Origin: Prevotellaceae bacterium
GTDB lineage: Bacteria > Bacteroidota > Bacteroidia > Bacteroidales > UBA932
Direction of reading: 5' to 3'
Length of the DNA stretch: 57,196 nucleotides
NCBI GenBank assembly: GCA_031266015.1
Contig: JAISBU010000002.1
Coordinates: forward strand, 1 to 57,196
Of the stretch, positions 17,531 through 25,750 are shown in pieces. The translations under genes and the position numbers were made by a program. The notes under the pieces are model-generated. The model was not told the origin of the DNA and searched no databases. It was given only the letters and a program-made list of their open reading frames with translations. Each line of letters starts with the position of its first letter. Within the stretch, counting starts at the first letter, position 1.

Positions 17531-19022
17531 CAAATACGATACTATCATTGCAGGAAGCGGTCTCGGTGGACTTGTTTGCGGCTATATTTTGGCGAAAAAC
17601 GGCTATCGCGTGGCGATTTTTGAGAAAAATGCTCAAGTTGGCGGCTGCCTGCAAACTTTTACGCGACGCGGCGTGAAGTTTGACACCGGTATGCACTATA
17701 TCGGCTCAATGAAGGAAGGGCAGATATTGCATCAGTTTTTCAAATATCTTGACTTACTGAAGGATGTTCGACTTTCACCGCTTGACACAGCTGGCTTTGA
17801 GGTGATTTCCCTTGCCGGACAAACCTTTAAGTATGCGCAGGGAGTTGAGAATTTTATAGATGTTTTAGCACGCGAATTTCCTGAAAACCGTGAAGATATT
17901 AAGCGCTACGCAGAAAAAATTAAGGCAATTGCCGATTCGTCGCCGCTCTATAATCTGCATAAATTAAATTCGACTATTTTCATTGATACAGAAATGGTTA
18001 CGATGTCGGCAAGCGAGCTTATTGACTCGGTTACTGATAATCCGAAGCTGCGCCAAGCGCTTGCGGGAAATTTGCCGCTTTACGCGGGCGTGAAAGACAA
18101 AACGCCTGTTTATATTCAGGCGTTGCTCAATAATTTTTATATTCAGTCGGCATACAGAATTGTCGGTGGCAGCGACTGTATCGCCAACTCGCTCGCCAAA
18201 TCCATTGAAAATTTTGGCGGGAAAATTTATAAAAATGCAGAAATCGAAGAGCTTATTTGCGATAGCGAAAAAATGACAAAGATTCGCCTTGCAAGCGGAC
18301 AAGAGTATGAGGCACAAAGTTTTATCTCAAACATTCACCCGCAAGTTACGCTTGACAAAATTCATTCGCCGCTTATACGGAAAGTTTATCGCGATAGAAT
18401 TAAAAGTATCGAAAACGGTATATCCAACTTTACGGTTTTTCTAATATTTAAGAAAAATATGGTTAAGTACTTGAATTACAACTACTACTACTACGAGAAA
18501 CCCGATGCCTGGAGTATAGAAAATTACGCGCCACAAGAATTTCCGCAAAATTATCTTTATATGCACCAGGCAAATGCTGAAAATCAGGAATTTGCAGAAT
18601 CGGCACAGGTAATAGCTTACATGCGTTACGATGAGGTAAAGCGTTGGGAAAATACTACAATCGGCCAACGGGGAGCTGATTACGAAGCGTTTAAAAAAGA
18701 AAAAGCAGAAAAAACAGTTGAAAAACTTAATCAGCAATTTCCACATATAAAGGATTGTATTTCTGCCTATTATACCTCTTCGCCGCTGACTTATCGCGAT
18801 TACACTGCAACGGTAAATGGCGCTATGTACGGTATAATCCGCGACAAAAACAATCCAATGGAAACGCGGATTTCACAGCGCACAAAAATTTCGAACTTTT
18901 TTTTTACAGGGCAAAATATCAATACTCACGGCATTTTGGGCGTAACCATCGGCGCAATAACAACTGCTGCAGAGATACTTGGCAAAAAGAGGATAGTAGA
19001 AGATATTTGTAAAAACTCATAA
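17511..19022 (+). CDS. CrtI/phytoene desaturase-like FAD-dependent oxidoreductase
   Basis: This protein of about 503 residues has an N-terminal dinucleotide-binding fold (TIIAGSGLGGLVCGYILAKNG) and the CrtI-type FAD motif IFEKNAQVGGCLQTFTRRGVKFDTG. It ends with FFTGQNINTHGILGVTIGAITTAAEI. Such enzymes are carotenoid desaturases or isomerases and related saturases. In this cluster it may desaturate, isomerise or oxidise the polyene or head group, as FAD oxidoreductases in flexirubin clusters are thought to do; the reaction is not established. ATGs at 17511 and 17520 are both plausible and overlap the end of the MMPL gene. No carotenoid genes (crtB, crtE) are nearby. Confidence 0.82.
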   Translation: MNRMENSKYDTIIAGSGLGGLVCGYILAKNGYRVAIFEKNAQVGGCLQTFTRRGVKFDTGMHYIGSMKEGQILHQFFKYLDLLKDVRLSPLDTAGFEVISLAGQTFKYAQGVENFIDVLAREFPENREDIKRYAEKIKAIADSSPLYNLHKLNSTIFIDTEMVTMSASELIDSVTDNPKLRQALAGNLPLYAGVKDKTPVYIQALLNNFYIQSAYRIVGGSDCIANSLAKSIENFGGKIYKNAEIEELICDSEKMTKIRLASGQEYEAQSFISNIHPQVTLDKIHSPLIRKVYRDRIKSIENGISNFTVFLIFKKNMVKYLNYNYYYYEKPDAWSIENYAPQEFPQNYLYMHQANAENQEFAESAQVIAYMRYDEVKRWENTTIGQRGADYEAFKKEKAEKTVEKLNQQFPHIKDCISAYYTSSPLTYRDYTATVNGAMYGIIRDKNNPMETRISQRTKISNFFFTGQNINTHGILGVTIGAITTAAEILGKKRIVEDICKNS

Positions 19023-19031
19023 ACAACATAC

Positions 19032-20306
19032 ATGAAGCTGTTACTTATTTACCCCAAATGGACTAAGCTTCCGGGGCAGACAACTTTCAACTTGCCGCCT
19101 CACGGGCCCGTAGTGTTTGCGGCGGCGTTGCCAAAATATGTCAATGTTGAGTTTATTGACGAAAATGTTGAAGACATTGATTTTCAGGTAGATTGCGACC
19201 TTGTTGCCATTTCGATGATGCTCTCGACGCAGGTGAAGCGCGGCTGGGAAATTGCCGACAAATTTCGTAGCGAAAGGGGCAAAAAGGTGATTTTCGGCGG
19301 TATATCTACGATGCTTCACGCCGAAAATACCGTAAATCACGCCGACAGCGTTTTTCTTGGCGAAGCAGAAGACAGAATAGAGCAGGTTTTGGAAGATTTT
19401 AAAAACGGCGAGCTTAAAAAAGTTTACAATTTTATGCTGCAGCACCCGCCGATTGAAAGCGTTGGTCCCGCCCGCCGCGACTTGTATAAACGGCACTTAT
19501 ACAATCACAAGGGTGTGCAGATGGTTGATTTGTTTCACGCATCGCGTGGCTGTCGTTTTTCGTGCTATCCCTGTGCTGTAGCTTACCTCGGCGGTCGCGG
19601 TTTCCGTTCCCGTCCGATAGAAAAGTCGATAGAGGAGCTTGAAGCTATTGACAACAACCGGCTTTTTATTGTTGATAATTCGTTGGCACAGAACGATGAG
19701 TGGGAAAAACAGCTTTTTAAGGAAATGATACCGCTGAAAAAGAAGTGGATTTCGCACACCATCGAAGACAAGCCCGAAATTCTTGATTTGGCAGCACAGG
19801 CCGGCGCGTGGTACGTTTACCAGGCGGTTTATGACACCTCTGATTACATCAAAGAGCGCGTGAAACGTTATCACGATTACGGAATTGGCGTTGAAGGTAC
19901 AATCCTTTTAGGGCTTGACAATCAGACGGAAGATGATATTAAACACCTCATTGATTTTCTTTTAGAGATTGATTTGGATTTGGCTGAATTTACCGTGATG
20001 ACACCTTTTCCGCATACCAAAGGTTATGACGACTACCTGCGCCAGGGACGCATCTTCGATTTCGATTGGAATCATTATAATGCGGGACAGGTGGTTTTTC
20101 AGCCCAAAAACATGTCGGCAGACCGTTTGCAATACCTCTACGATTATGCGTGGAAAACCTTTTACAAAGACGAAACGCAGGAAGCAAAAATGTTCCGTTT
20201 GTTCTGTAACGTTGCCCTGCGAGAAATGAACGAAGGCACTTACCGCCCACGAAATCGTGAGCTGGCAAATAAAAGTTTTGGAAAAGAAGTTATTAGAAGC
20301 ATCTAA
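19032..20306 (+). CDS. B12-binding-domain-like radical SAM protein
   Basis: This 424-residue protein has an N-terminal Rossmann-type B12-binding-like domain (residues 1-130; HADSVFLGEAE at its end). The radical SAM core has the cluster motif CX3CX2C at C174, C178 and C181 (SRGCRFSCYPC). No DxHxxG cobalamin-ligand motif is visible in the N-terminal domain, so cobalamin, if bound, would be base-off without that histidine. B12-radical SAM enzymes often methylate unreactive carbons or rearrange rings. It starts 9 bp after the FAD enzyme, so it is probably part of the pigment operon as a tailoring enzyme. Its reaction is unknown. Confidence 0.83.
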   Translation: MKLLLIYPKWTKLPGQTTFNLPPHGPVVFAAALPKYVNVEFIDENVEDIDFQVDCDLVAISMMLSTQVKRGWEIADKFRSERGKKVIFGGISTMLHAENTVNHADSVFLGEAEDRIEQVLEDFKNGELKKVYNFMLQHPPIESVGPARRDLYKRHLYNHKGVQMVDLFHASRGCRFSCYPCAVAYLGGRGFRSRPIEKSIEELEAIDNNRLFIVDNSLAQNDEWEKQLFKEMIPLKKKWISHTIEDKPEILDLAAQAGAWYVYQAVYDTSDYIKERVKRYHDYGIGVEGTILLGLDNQTEDDIKHLIDFLLEIDLDLAEFTVMTPFPHTKGYDDYLRQGRIFDFDWNHYNAGQVVFQPKNMSADRLQYLYDYAWKTFYKDETQEAKMFRLFCNVALREMNEGTYRPRNRELANKSFGKEVIRSI

Positions 20307-20333
20307 ATTATTCACCCTTTAAGATTCACAGAA

Positions 20334-20864
20334 ATGAAAAAAACAGCTGTTGTTATTTTAGTTCTACTTGTTGCAAATCAGCTATTTGCACAGGAAGAAA
20401 AATTGCCGCTTGATGGTAAAAACGAAGTTAAATTTAATGTCGGTAACGTTCTTTTGGGAGCTACGGAGTTGAGCTATGAGCGTCTTATCGGCGACAACGA
20501 TATGGGTGCGGGGCTAAATTTTGCGTACCGGCTGCTGAACGATCCGATGCCCTACCTTTTTTATGCTATGCCTTACTATCGGCTGTATTTTGGTAAAAGC
20601 AGATTCTGCGGTTTTGTTGAAACACACGTTGCTTTTGTCAGAATGGAGAATAAAGAATATATCGACTACAACGAAGATGCGTACGTTACAAATCCAAAGA
20701 ATTACGTTGGTATTGGTGTGAGCGGCGGATTTAAGTGGGCAACCCGCCGCGGCATTATGGGCGAAGTATATTTGGGGCTTGGCAGAACGGCAACGAACGA
20801 AAACGGCAGCAGTAACAGTATGGTATATCCTCACGTTGGAGTAACACTCGGAAAAAGGTTTTAA
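20334..20864 (+). CDS. Small outer-membrane beta-barrel protein, unknown function
   Basis: This 176-residue protein has a signal peptide (MKKTAVVILVLLVANQLFAQ). About eight amphipathic strands follow, ending in a terminal aromatic (GVTLGKRF), as expected of an outer-membrane beta-barrel (DUF3575-like pattern). It lies 27 bp after the radical SAM gene. A role in anchoring or receiving the pigment lipid at the outer membrane is a guess from position only. Confidence 0.68.
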   Translation: MKKTAVVILVLLVANQLFAQEEKLPLDGKNEVKFNVGNVLLGATELSYERLIGDNDMGAGLNFAYRLLNDPMPYLFYAMPYYRLYFGKSRFCGFVETHVAFVRMENKEYIDYNEDAYVTNPKNYVGIGVSGGFKWATRRGIMGEVYLGLGRTATNENGSSNSMVYPHVGVTLGKRF

Positions 20865-20867
20865 GCC

Positions 20868-21233
20868 ATGAAAGTATCGGCAACCTACTACGATGAAATC
20901 TTTGACTTCAAAGGACAATGGGATATTCCCTCGAAATGCGGACTTAAAATTATCAAAAAGAGGGGGGAAATTTACGTTATTGTTACTGAATTGTATCAGG
21001 AAAATACCGGAACTTCAGTAACCTATGCCGGTAAATCCTTGCGAAACCAAATTTGCGAATCGAAAGGTTTAAATCCCGTTGAAATCGTGTATTTGGAATG
21101 TACGCCCGATACCAGCTCTGTTCTGTCGTTCTACGATGAGCAGTATTTTGAGGTAACTTTTAATGAAACGCCGCAGGCAAGCTATCGGAAATTGTCGCAG
21201 GAAGAAACCGAGCAAATATTTATAATTATTTGA
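20868..21233 (+). CDS. Conserved-looking hypothetical protein
   Basis: This 121-residue soluble protein has no signal peptide. It is rich in beta-strand-forming stretches (GLKIIKKRGEIYVIVTELYQ, EIVYLECTP) and ends in an isoleucine run. I do not recognise a family. It starts 3 bp after the beta-barrel gene, so the two are almost certainly co-transcribed and may act together. Base use matches its neighbours. Confidence 0.6.
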   Translation: MKVSATYYDEIFDFKGQWDIPSKCGLKIIKKRGEIYVIVTELYQENTGTSVTYAGKSLRNQICESKGLNPVEIVYLECTPDTSSVLSFYDEQYFEVTFNETPQASYRKLSQEETEQIFIII

Positions 21234-21270
21234 AAATCAATGCATTATGAACATAAAAGGCTCGAGATAA

Positions 21271-22119
21271 ATGAAGATTAAGCTGATTTTTATATCGTGT
21301 TTACTACACTTATCTGTACTTGGTCAGGAAGCAACACCCCTTTGGCAAAGAGCTGACAATATGCCAAAATGGAAACAAAGCGCTTTGTTTGAATTTATTC
21401 CCGAAAAAACCGACAGCTCGGGAGTTTCGGTCATCATTTGTCCGGGAGGGAGCTACTACTGGCTAGATATGTCCAACGAAGGTTTTGAAGTTGCCCAATA
21501 TTTGAACGCAAAAGGAGTAACGGCTTTTGTGTTACACTATCGTACAGCGCGGCGCCATGTTCACCACCCTGTAATGATACAGGATTTGCAACGCGCCATG
21601 CAGATAGTAAAAGAAAATGCGGAAAATTATGGTATCAACCCCGAAAAAATAGGCGTAATGGGCTTTTCGGCAGGCGGGCATTTGGCGGGAACGCAAGCGG
21701 AATATTTTGATACGGATTTTATCGGTGGAGGCAAAAAAAATTTCACTCCTGTAAAACCTTACTTCGCTGCCATGATTTATCCTGTCGTTTCAATGGCAAA
21801 CGAAGAAATTGTGCACAAAAAATCGCGCAAGAATTTGTTAGAAAAGGGTTATTCGCCTGAGCTGGCAGGAATGATGTCGCTTGAAAAAAATGTGAGGGAA
21901 GATATGCCGCCAATTTTTCTCTTGCATTGCACTGGCGACAAAACGGTGGATTACCGCAACAGCGTGGCTTTCGACAAAGCGCTAACAGAAAAAAATGTAA
22001 GACACCGCTTTTTTTTGCTTGATGAATATGGGCATTGGGGACACGGCTTCGGCATTCAGCCCAACGGCAAAGCCACGGGGTGGATAGATGAATTTTTGAA
22101 ATGGTTGAAAACAATATGA
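21271..22119 (+). CDS. Alpha/beta-hydrolase esterase (acetylxylan-esterase-like), secreted
   Basis: This 282-residue protein has an N-terminal signal (MKIKLIFISCLLHLSVLG) and an HGG-like oxyanion segment, CPGGSYYW. The nucleophile is in GFSAGGHLAG, the acid in CTGDKTVDYRNS and the histidine in DEYGHWGHGFG. This is the BD-FAE/acetyl-esterase layout. It is probably periplasmic and would hydrolyse small acyl esters. It sits between the pigment export genes and the starter ligase, 1 bp before the latter, so trimming of a pigment ester is conceivable; a carbohydrate-ester role is equally possible. Confidence 0.82.
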   Translation: MKIKLIFISCLLHLSVLGQEATPLWQRADNMPKWKQSALFEFIPEKTDSSGVSVIICPGGSYYWLDMSNEGFEVAQYLNAKGVTAFVLHYRTARRHVHHPVMIQDLQRAMQIVKENAENYGINPEKIGVMGFSAGGHLAGTQAEYFDTDFIGGGKKNFTPVKPYFAAMIYPVVSMANEEIVHKKSRKNLLEKGYSPELAGMMSLEKNVREDMPPIFLLHCTGDKTVDYRNSVAFDKALTEKNVRHRFFLLDEYGHWGHGFGIQPNGKATGWIDEFLKWLKTI

Positions 22120-22120
22120 G

Positions 22121-23419
22121 ATGCGTGGAATAGAATATCAGTCAAAAGAAGAGATTAAACGTTTTCAAGAAGAGAAATTGAAAACGGCTTTGCTGTATTT
22201 GCAGGAAAACTCGCCGTTTTACAAGCGGATATTTTTGCAAAACAATATTGACATCCTGCAAGTTAAAACAATGGAGGATTTGCAAAAAATCCCTTTTACT
22301 ACAAAACAGGATTTGCAGCTTTACAATGACGATTTTCTGTGCGTGCCGCGCGAAAAAGTGGTTGATTTTATCACCACCTCCGGCACGCTGGGCGACCCCG
22401 TAACCTTTGCAATGACAGATAAAGATTTGGACAGGTTGGCGTACAACGAAAAAATTTCTTTTGCGTGCGCAGGCGTGCAAGCGTCTGATGTTGTGCAGCT
22501 AATGACTACCATTGACAAGCGTTTTATGGCGGGCTTGGCGTATTTTCTCGGATTGCGAACGTTGGGTGCAGGCATTGTACGTGTGGGCAATGGAATACCC
22601 GAACTGCAGTGGGACACCATTAACCGCATAAAGCCGAATACGATTATGTGCGTGCCGTCTTTTGTTTTACACATTATAAAGTATGCAGAAGAACACGGCG
22701 TTGACTACCGGAATTCTTCTGTCAAAAAAGTGATTTGCATTGGTGAAAACTTGCGAGAACAAGATTTTTCACTTAACTTGTTGGGTAAGCGCATTAAGGA
22801 TAAATGGGATATTGAACTCTACTCAACCTACGCCTCAACGGAAATGGCAACTACTTTTGCCGAATGTGAATACGGTTGCGGCGGGCATCATCATCCCGAG
22901 CTGATTATTTGCGAGGTGGTTGATGACGAGGGAAATGTCGTTGCAGACAGCAAAGTTGGCGAGCTTGTCGTAACAACTTTGAGCGTGGAAGGAATGCCGC
23001 TGCTGAGGTTTAAAACAGGCGATTTGGTTTCTTTTCATAATGAACCTTGCAAATGCGGGCGCAGCTCAATGAGAGTTAGCCCAGTGGTTGGTCGCGCCAA
23101 TCATTTACTGAAGTACAAAGGCACAACACTTTATCCGCCAGCTATTTACGATGTGTTGGACAATACGCCGTACGTGGAAAATTATGTGGTTGAAGTAAAC
23201 TATAACGACAATGGCAACGATGACGTTTTGGTAAAAATAGGCTTGAAGCAGTATGAGTCGGAAGATATTATTAAGGAATTGAAAGACCGTTTTCGAGCCA
23301 AAATCCGCGTTGCGCCCGAAGTTGAAATCTGTAATCCGGATGAATTACAAAAAATAATTTATCCTGATTTGAGCCGGAAACCGATAAAATTTATTGACAA
23401 ACGAAATACTAAAATCTAG
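22121..23419 (+). CDS. AMP-dependent aryl-acid ligase (PaaK-like)
   Basis: This 432-residue adenylate-forming enzyme resembles phenylacetate-CoA ligase. It has the P-loop TTSGTLGDPVTF, the core YASTEMATTF and the hinge FKTGDLVSF. It also has cysteine and histidine residues (CEYGCGGHHHPE, CKCGR) that bind zinc in this family. It is the obvious candidate to activate 4-coumarate or a related aryl acid and load it on CoA or an ACP to start the polyene. It follows the esterase by 1 bp and is followed by an acyltransferase 1 bp later. The product carrier (CoA or ACP) cannot be told from sequence. Confidence 0.86.
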   Translation: MRGIEYQSKEEIKRFQEEKLKTALLYLQENSPFYKRIFLQNNIDILQVKTMEDLQKIPFTTKQDLQLYNDDFLCVPREKVVDFITTSGTLGDPVTFAMTDKDLDRLAYNEKISFACAGVQASDVVQLMTTIDKRFMAGLAYFLGLRTLGAGIVRVGNGIPELQWDTINRIKPNTIMCVPSFVLHIIKYAEEHGVDYRNSSVKKVICIGENLREQDFSLNLLGKRIKDKWDIELYSTYASTEMATTFAECEYGCGGHHHPELIICEVVDDEGNVVADSKVGELVVTTLSVEGMPLLRFKTGDLVSFHNEPCKCGRSSMRVSPVVGRANHLLKYKGTTLYPPAIYDVLDNTPYVENYVVEVNYNDNGNDDVLVKIGLKQYESEDIIKELKDRFRAKIRVAPEVEICNPDELQKIIYPDLSRKPIKFIDKRNTKI

Positions 23420-23420
23420 T

Positions 23421-24620
23421 ATGACCGAAGAAATCTACAACGACTACCGCCCCTACAACGATAACGAAGTGCCTGCTGCCGTTCAACGCATAGCACAAGA
23501 TGCTCTGTTTCCGGAAATTGCGAAATTTTTGTTTCCGGAAGTAGATGCAAACAGCTTTCTTGAAAATTTTAAACAGATAAAAAACATTGATGATTTTCAG
23601 GCAAAGATAATGTATCCGGTCATTCGTAAAGTGACGGATTTAACCGTAAAATTATTGTCGCATAGCGGTGTGGAGCAGTTGAATAATAGAAAAAAATACA
23701 TGTTCATTTCCAATCACCGCGACATTGCACTCGACGCCTTTTTCTTAAATATGATTTTATTTGAAAACGGCATAAAAACCTCCGAAATCACTTTTGGCAG
23801 CAACCTGATGCAGCCGCAAATCGTGGTGGACATTGGCAAAATCAATAAAATGTTCAAAATTATTCGCGGAGGAACAGCCAGAGAAATTTTCATCAACTCG
23901 CTTAACGTGTCCAAATATATGCGCTATACGATTACGCAAAAAAGCGAATCTGCTTGGATTGCGCAACGCAACGGTCGCACCAAAGACGGTAACGACAAAA
24001 CCGAAATTGCCGTGCTGAAAATGTTTGCAATGAGCAGCAAAAAGCCTTTTGCTGAAAACCTCGCAGAGCTCAACATCACGCCTGTTGCAGTTTCTTACGA
24101 GTACGAACCCTGCGATTTTTTGAAAACCCGCGAGCTTTACATTTCCCGCCGTCAGAAATACGAAAAATCGCCAATGGAAGACCTGAACTCTATTCTACAC
24201 GGGATTAAGCAGTGTAAAGGAAATACACATTTTACCATTTGCCCGACAATAACCGGCGAAGAACTTGAAAGTTGCGAAAAGCTGCCTCGCTCCGAGCAGT
24301 TTAAAGCATTAGCAGAAATTATTGACCGCCGAATTTACGCTGGCTATAAACTTTTGAAAACCAACTATATAGCCCACGATTTTTTACACAACCAATCAGA
24401 GTTTTCAAACATGTATACTCCCGAAGACCGCAAAAGATTTATTGAATATATGAGCTGTGGTTTAAGCATTATTGACGGCGACAAAGACGAATTGCAAGCA
24501 GCTTTCTTGGAAATTTATGCTAATCCGGTAAAAAATGGGAAGGCAATCCATTTCGGTTCGACCACAACTCGTCCGCCGTCGTCCGTTGTATGTTCTTCCA
24601 GCGAATTTTCTTTGGACTGA
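23421..24620 (+). CDS. 1-acylglycerol-3-phosphate acyltransferase-like protein with run-on tail
   Basis: This protein of about 399 residues from the ATG at 23421 has the acyltransferase motif SNHRDIALD near residue 98 and a following GSNLMQPQ block, as in the large Bacteroidota PlsC-like enzymes. The family resemblance ends near YANPVKN. The last 30 or so residues (GKAIHFGS onward) are rich in Thr/Ser/Pro and are simply the antisense of the convergent cupin gene. I infer that the natural stop has been lost at a DNA junction near 24530-24550. It is the last gene of the pigment cluster. Confidence 0.78.
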   Translation: MTEEIYNDYRPYNDNEVPAAVQRIAQDALFPEIAKFLFPEVDANSFLENFKQIKNIDDFQAKIMYPVIRKVTDLTVKLLSHSGVEQLNNRKKYMFISNHRDIALDAFFLNMILFENGIKTSEITFGSNLMQPQIVVDIGKINKMFKIIRGGTAREIFINSLNVSKYMRYTITQKSESAWIAQRNGRTKDGNDKTEIAVLKMFAMSSKKPFAENLAELNITPVAVSYEYEPCDFLKTRELYISRRQKYEKSPMEDLNSILHGIKQCKGNTHFTICPTITGEELESCEKLPRSEQFKALAEIIDRRIYAGYKLLKTNYIAHDFLHNQSEFSNMYTPEDRKRFIEYMSCGLSIIDGDKDELQAAFLEIYANPVKNGKAIHFGSTTTRPPSSVVCSSSEFSLD

Positions 24621-24997
24621 ACACAGATGTAAACCATTTCCGTATCTGATGTATTACACAATCCTCTCTTACCTTGAGGCGCTACCCGAATTACGCTTCC
24701 TTCGGTGATGGGAAAGCAATCGTCATCTACCTGATAGTATCCCGCACCCTTTAAAATGATGTACGTTTCTTCGTCCTTGTTATGAAAATGGAAATAAGGC
24801 AACTCACTCCTTGGAGGTAATGTTGTAAGCGAGATTTCCGTTCCGGTTGCTTTTGTCGCTTCCTTGACAAATACCTTTCCCCGAACTTCCTGATTTGTCT
24901 TGGGATGGATAAATGAATATTCCGATAATTTATTCAGACTGCCTACGTTTACTGCAATATGATTCCTGTTTTCTGCAATTTTTTCTACCTGTTTCAT
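24515..24997 (-). CDS. Cupin-domain protein
   Basis: This 160-residue single-cupin protein has metal-binding motif 1 HFHNKDEETYIILKG (two His and a Glu) and motif 2 around GSVIRVAPQGKRGLCN, in which the usual histidine is replaced, so metal binding may be weak. It is encoded convergently with the acyltransferase and overlaps it by 106 bp. Its last residues (IAFPFFTGLA) look non-native. Function is unknown; stand-alone cupins of this type include isomerases and sensors. The start region is followed upstream by a repeat-bearing spacer. Confidence 0.75.
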   Translation of the reverse strand: MKQVEKIAENRNHIAVNVGSLNKLSEYSFIHPKTNQEVRGKVFVKEATKATGTEISLTTLPPRSELPYFHFHNKDEETYIILKGAGYYQVDDDCFPITEGSVIRVAPQGKRGLCNTSDTEMVYICVQSKENSLEEHTTDDGGRVVVEPKWIAFPFFTGLA

Positions 24998-25073
24998 GTT
25001 TTAATATCGTTTGTGCTCATACATTGTAAAAGTCAGCTAATTCGTTACATGTTGAGCATGCAAGCATGAGCTG

Positions 25074-25108
25074 CTTCGACAAGCTCAGCATGACAGCACG
25101 CGCACACG
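25074..25108. repeat. Dispersed intergenic repeat copy (spacer 24998-25149)
   Basis: The spacer between the cupin and korC genes has no reading frame of note. It holds a segment, CTTCGACAAGCTCAGCATGA plus a CG-rich tail, that closely matches 30282-30315 and more loosely 29991-30016. Flanking GAGCATGCAAGCATGAGCT can pair with it to form a hairpin. Confidence 0.6.
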
Positions 25109-25149
25109 CTGTTGACGGTTTGTTTATTTCTGTGAGTTGCGAACCAACT

Positions 25150-25695
25150 TTAAGCGCATTTTTCCACAATTTCCATTCCTCTTAGTATGGCTTGCTCGTT
25201 CATTGGTATTAGCTTATGAGTACGCTCCGGAAGCGATTTTTGCAAGCCTTTTACAACATTCTCCAACTTTACCAAAGGTTTGATTTTCAGGTAGCTGCCA
25301 AGTACAATCATGTTAAATACCTTGGCGTTGCCCATTTTTGCAGCCTCTTCTGTTGCAGCAATTTTGTATACAGAGATATCTTTGCGTGTAGGCGTGTGGG
25401 TAATTCCGTTGGGGTCGTAAAGCAGTACTCCACCGGGTTTAACGCTATGCTCAAACTTATCCAGCGATTGTTGATTCAGGATAATAGCAGTATCAAACTC
25501 CTGCAGAATAGGCGAGCTGATGCGCTCATCGCTCAAAATTACGGTAACGTTGGCAGTACCTCCACGCATCTCGGGGCCGTAGCTGGGCATCCAGCTAACC
25601 TCCTGGTCTTGCATAATGCCGGAGTAGGCCAGTATTTTCCCCATTGATAGCACGCCCTGTCCACCAAATCCGGCTATGATTAATTCTTCTTTCAT
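25150..25695 (-). CDS. korC: 2-oxoacid:ferredoxin oxidoreductase, gamma subunit
   Basis: This 181-residue protein begins MKEELIIAGFGGQGVLSMGKILAYSG, the signature of the gamma domain of pyruvate/2-oxoglutarate ferredoxin oxidoreductases. It forms a complex with the TPP-binding and alpha subunits encoded next to it, oxidising a 2-oxoacid to acyl-CoA with reduction of ferredoxin in the cytoplasm. An upstream in-frame start would add 17 residues that do not resemble the family, so I use the ATG at 25695. The exact substrate (2-oxoglutarate or branched-chain 2-oxoacid) is not decided by sequence. Confidence 0.9.
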   Translation of the reverse strand: MKEELIIAGFGGQGVLSMGKILAYSGIMQDQEVSWMPSYGPEMRGGTANVTVILSDERISSPILQEFDTAIILNQQSLDKFEHSVKPGGVLLYDPNGITHTPTRKDISVYKIAATEEAAKMGNAKVFNMIVLGSYLKIKPLVKLENVVKGLQKSLPERTHKLIPMNEQAILRGMEIVEKCA

Positions 25696-25750
25696 TTGAT
25701 TTAAATTCCAAATTTCATCAACATTGCGAGCATAGCGAAAAGTCACAAAA

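Noticed and set aside
17511..19022. Carotenoid biosynthesis gene crtI
   Set aside because: No phytoene synthase or prenyltransferase is nearby; the gene is embedded in the aryl polyene operon.
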